Assembly: GCA_030066685.1 (NCBI GenBank)
Contig: JASJBF010000009.1
Coordinates: forward strand, 1-51,892
DNA: 51,892 nt
From: Kiloniellales bacterium
GTDB lineage: Bacteria > Pseudomonadota > Alphaproteobacteria > Kiloniellales > JAKSBE01
Direction: 5' to 3'
Positions 51,891-51,892 of the stretch are shown in pieces; within the stretch, counting starts at the first letter, position 1; each line of letters starts with the position of its first letter. A program made the position numbers and the translations under genes. The notes under the pieces were generated by a model that was not told the origin of the DNA, did not search any database, and saw only the letters and a list, made by a program, of their open reading frames with translations.

Positions 51891-51892
51891 AA

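Larger units (their letters stand above)
51089..51892. other. 804-bp region without a supported gene at the right edge
   Basis: The left part (51089-51250) should hold the promoter of the minus-strand kinase operon. Short frames on both strands (for example 51155-51388 minus and 51385-51573 minus) lack ribosome sites and recognisable products. GTGAACT/AGTTCAC (51540-51546 and 51567-51573) is a 7-bp inverted repeat followed by an A/T-rich run. Two nested palindromes lie at the very end. Confidence 0.5.

Noticed and set aside
1-51892. CRISPR arrays, tRNA or rRNA genes, transposases or integrases
   Set aside because: None was seen: no regularly spaced repeats, no RNA gene sequence and no transposase or integrase motifs in any long frame.

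Overview
The window is GC-rich DNA from a Gram-negative bacterium. The gene families suggest an alphaproteobacterium, plausibly of the Rhodospirillales, but there is no rRNA or housekeeping gene to confirm this. Almost the whole window is one type VI secretion (T6SS) locus with its threonine-phosphorylation control genes, one clear effector cassette and several envelope accessory genes.

Region 1 (1-8087) is a sensory and accessory flank. It holds the 3' part of a protein with a coiled coil and an FGE-sulfatase-like domain, then a translationally coupled trio (exported Sel1-repeat protein, exported dienelactone-hydrolase-like protein, second exported Sel1-repeat protein). An EF-hand lipoprotein lies on the other strand, followed by a membrane Ser/Thr kinase with a long coiled coil. 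The first 130 bases of the window are identical to part of that kinase's coiled coil (7495-7624), so the leftmost gene is probably a second, partly homogenised kinase paralogue.

Region 2 (8159-22326) is the sheath/baseplate operon: a divergent TPR-methyltransferase gene, then tssA, tssB, tssC, hcp, tagJ, tssE, tssF, tssG and clpV (tssH), closed by a second TPR-methyltransferase. Region 3 (22443-32594) is the spike and effector cassette: vgrG, two DUF2169 adaptor genes, a small membrane protein, a PAAR-like protein, an Rhs protein with a C-terminal cytidine-deaminase-like toxin, and a candidate immunity gene that looks like a beta-propeller. The Rhs and immunity genes are visibly lower in GC than their surroundings and look acquired.

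Region 4 (32932-45007) holds two genes I do not recognise, the phosphatase pppA, and a minus-strand membrane-complex operon read in the order tagH (fha), tssJ, tssK, tssL, tssM, tagF. Region 5 (45517-51088) has a LysM/TPR lipoprotein, then a minus-strand operon of a PpkA-like receptor kinase, a LysM plus polysaccharide-deacetylase lipoprotein and a TPR lipoprotein. Nested palindromic elements lie at 47041-47152 and at the right edge.

Working model: periplasmic or membrane signals reach one or more Ser/Thr kinases. These phosphorylate the FHA protein TagH, PppA reverses this and TagF represses. The active TssJLM-baseplate complex then fires an Hcp tube tipped by VgrG, PAAR and the Rhs deaminase, loaded with help from the DUF2169 proteins. 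The sugar-binding and deacetylase lipoproteins coupled to the kinase suggest an envelope-remodelling or envelope-sensing arm. The twin TPR-methyltransferases that bracket the sheath operon are the least explained conserved part.
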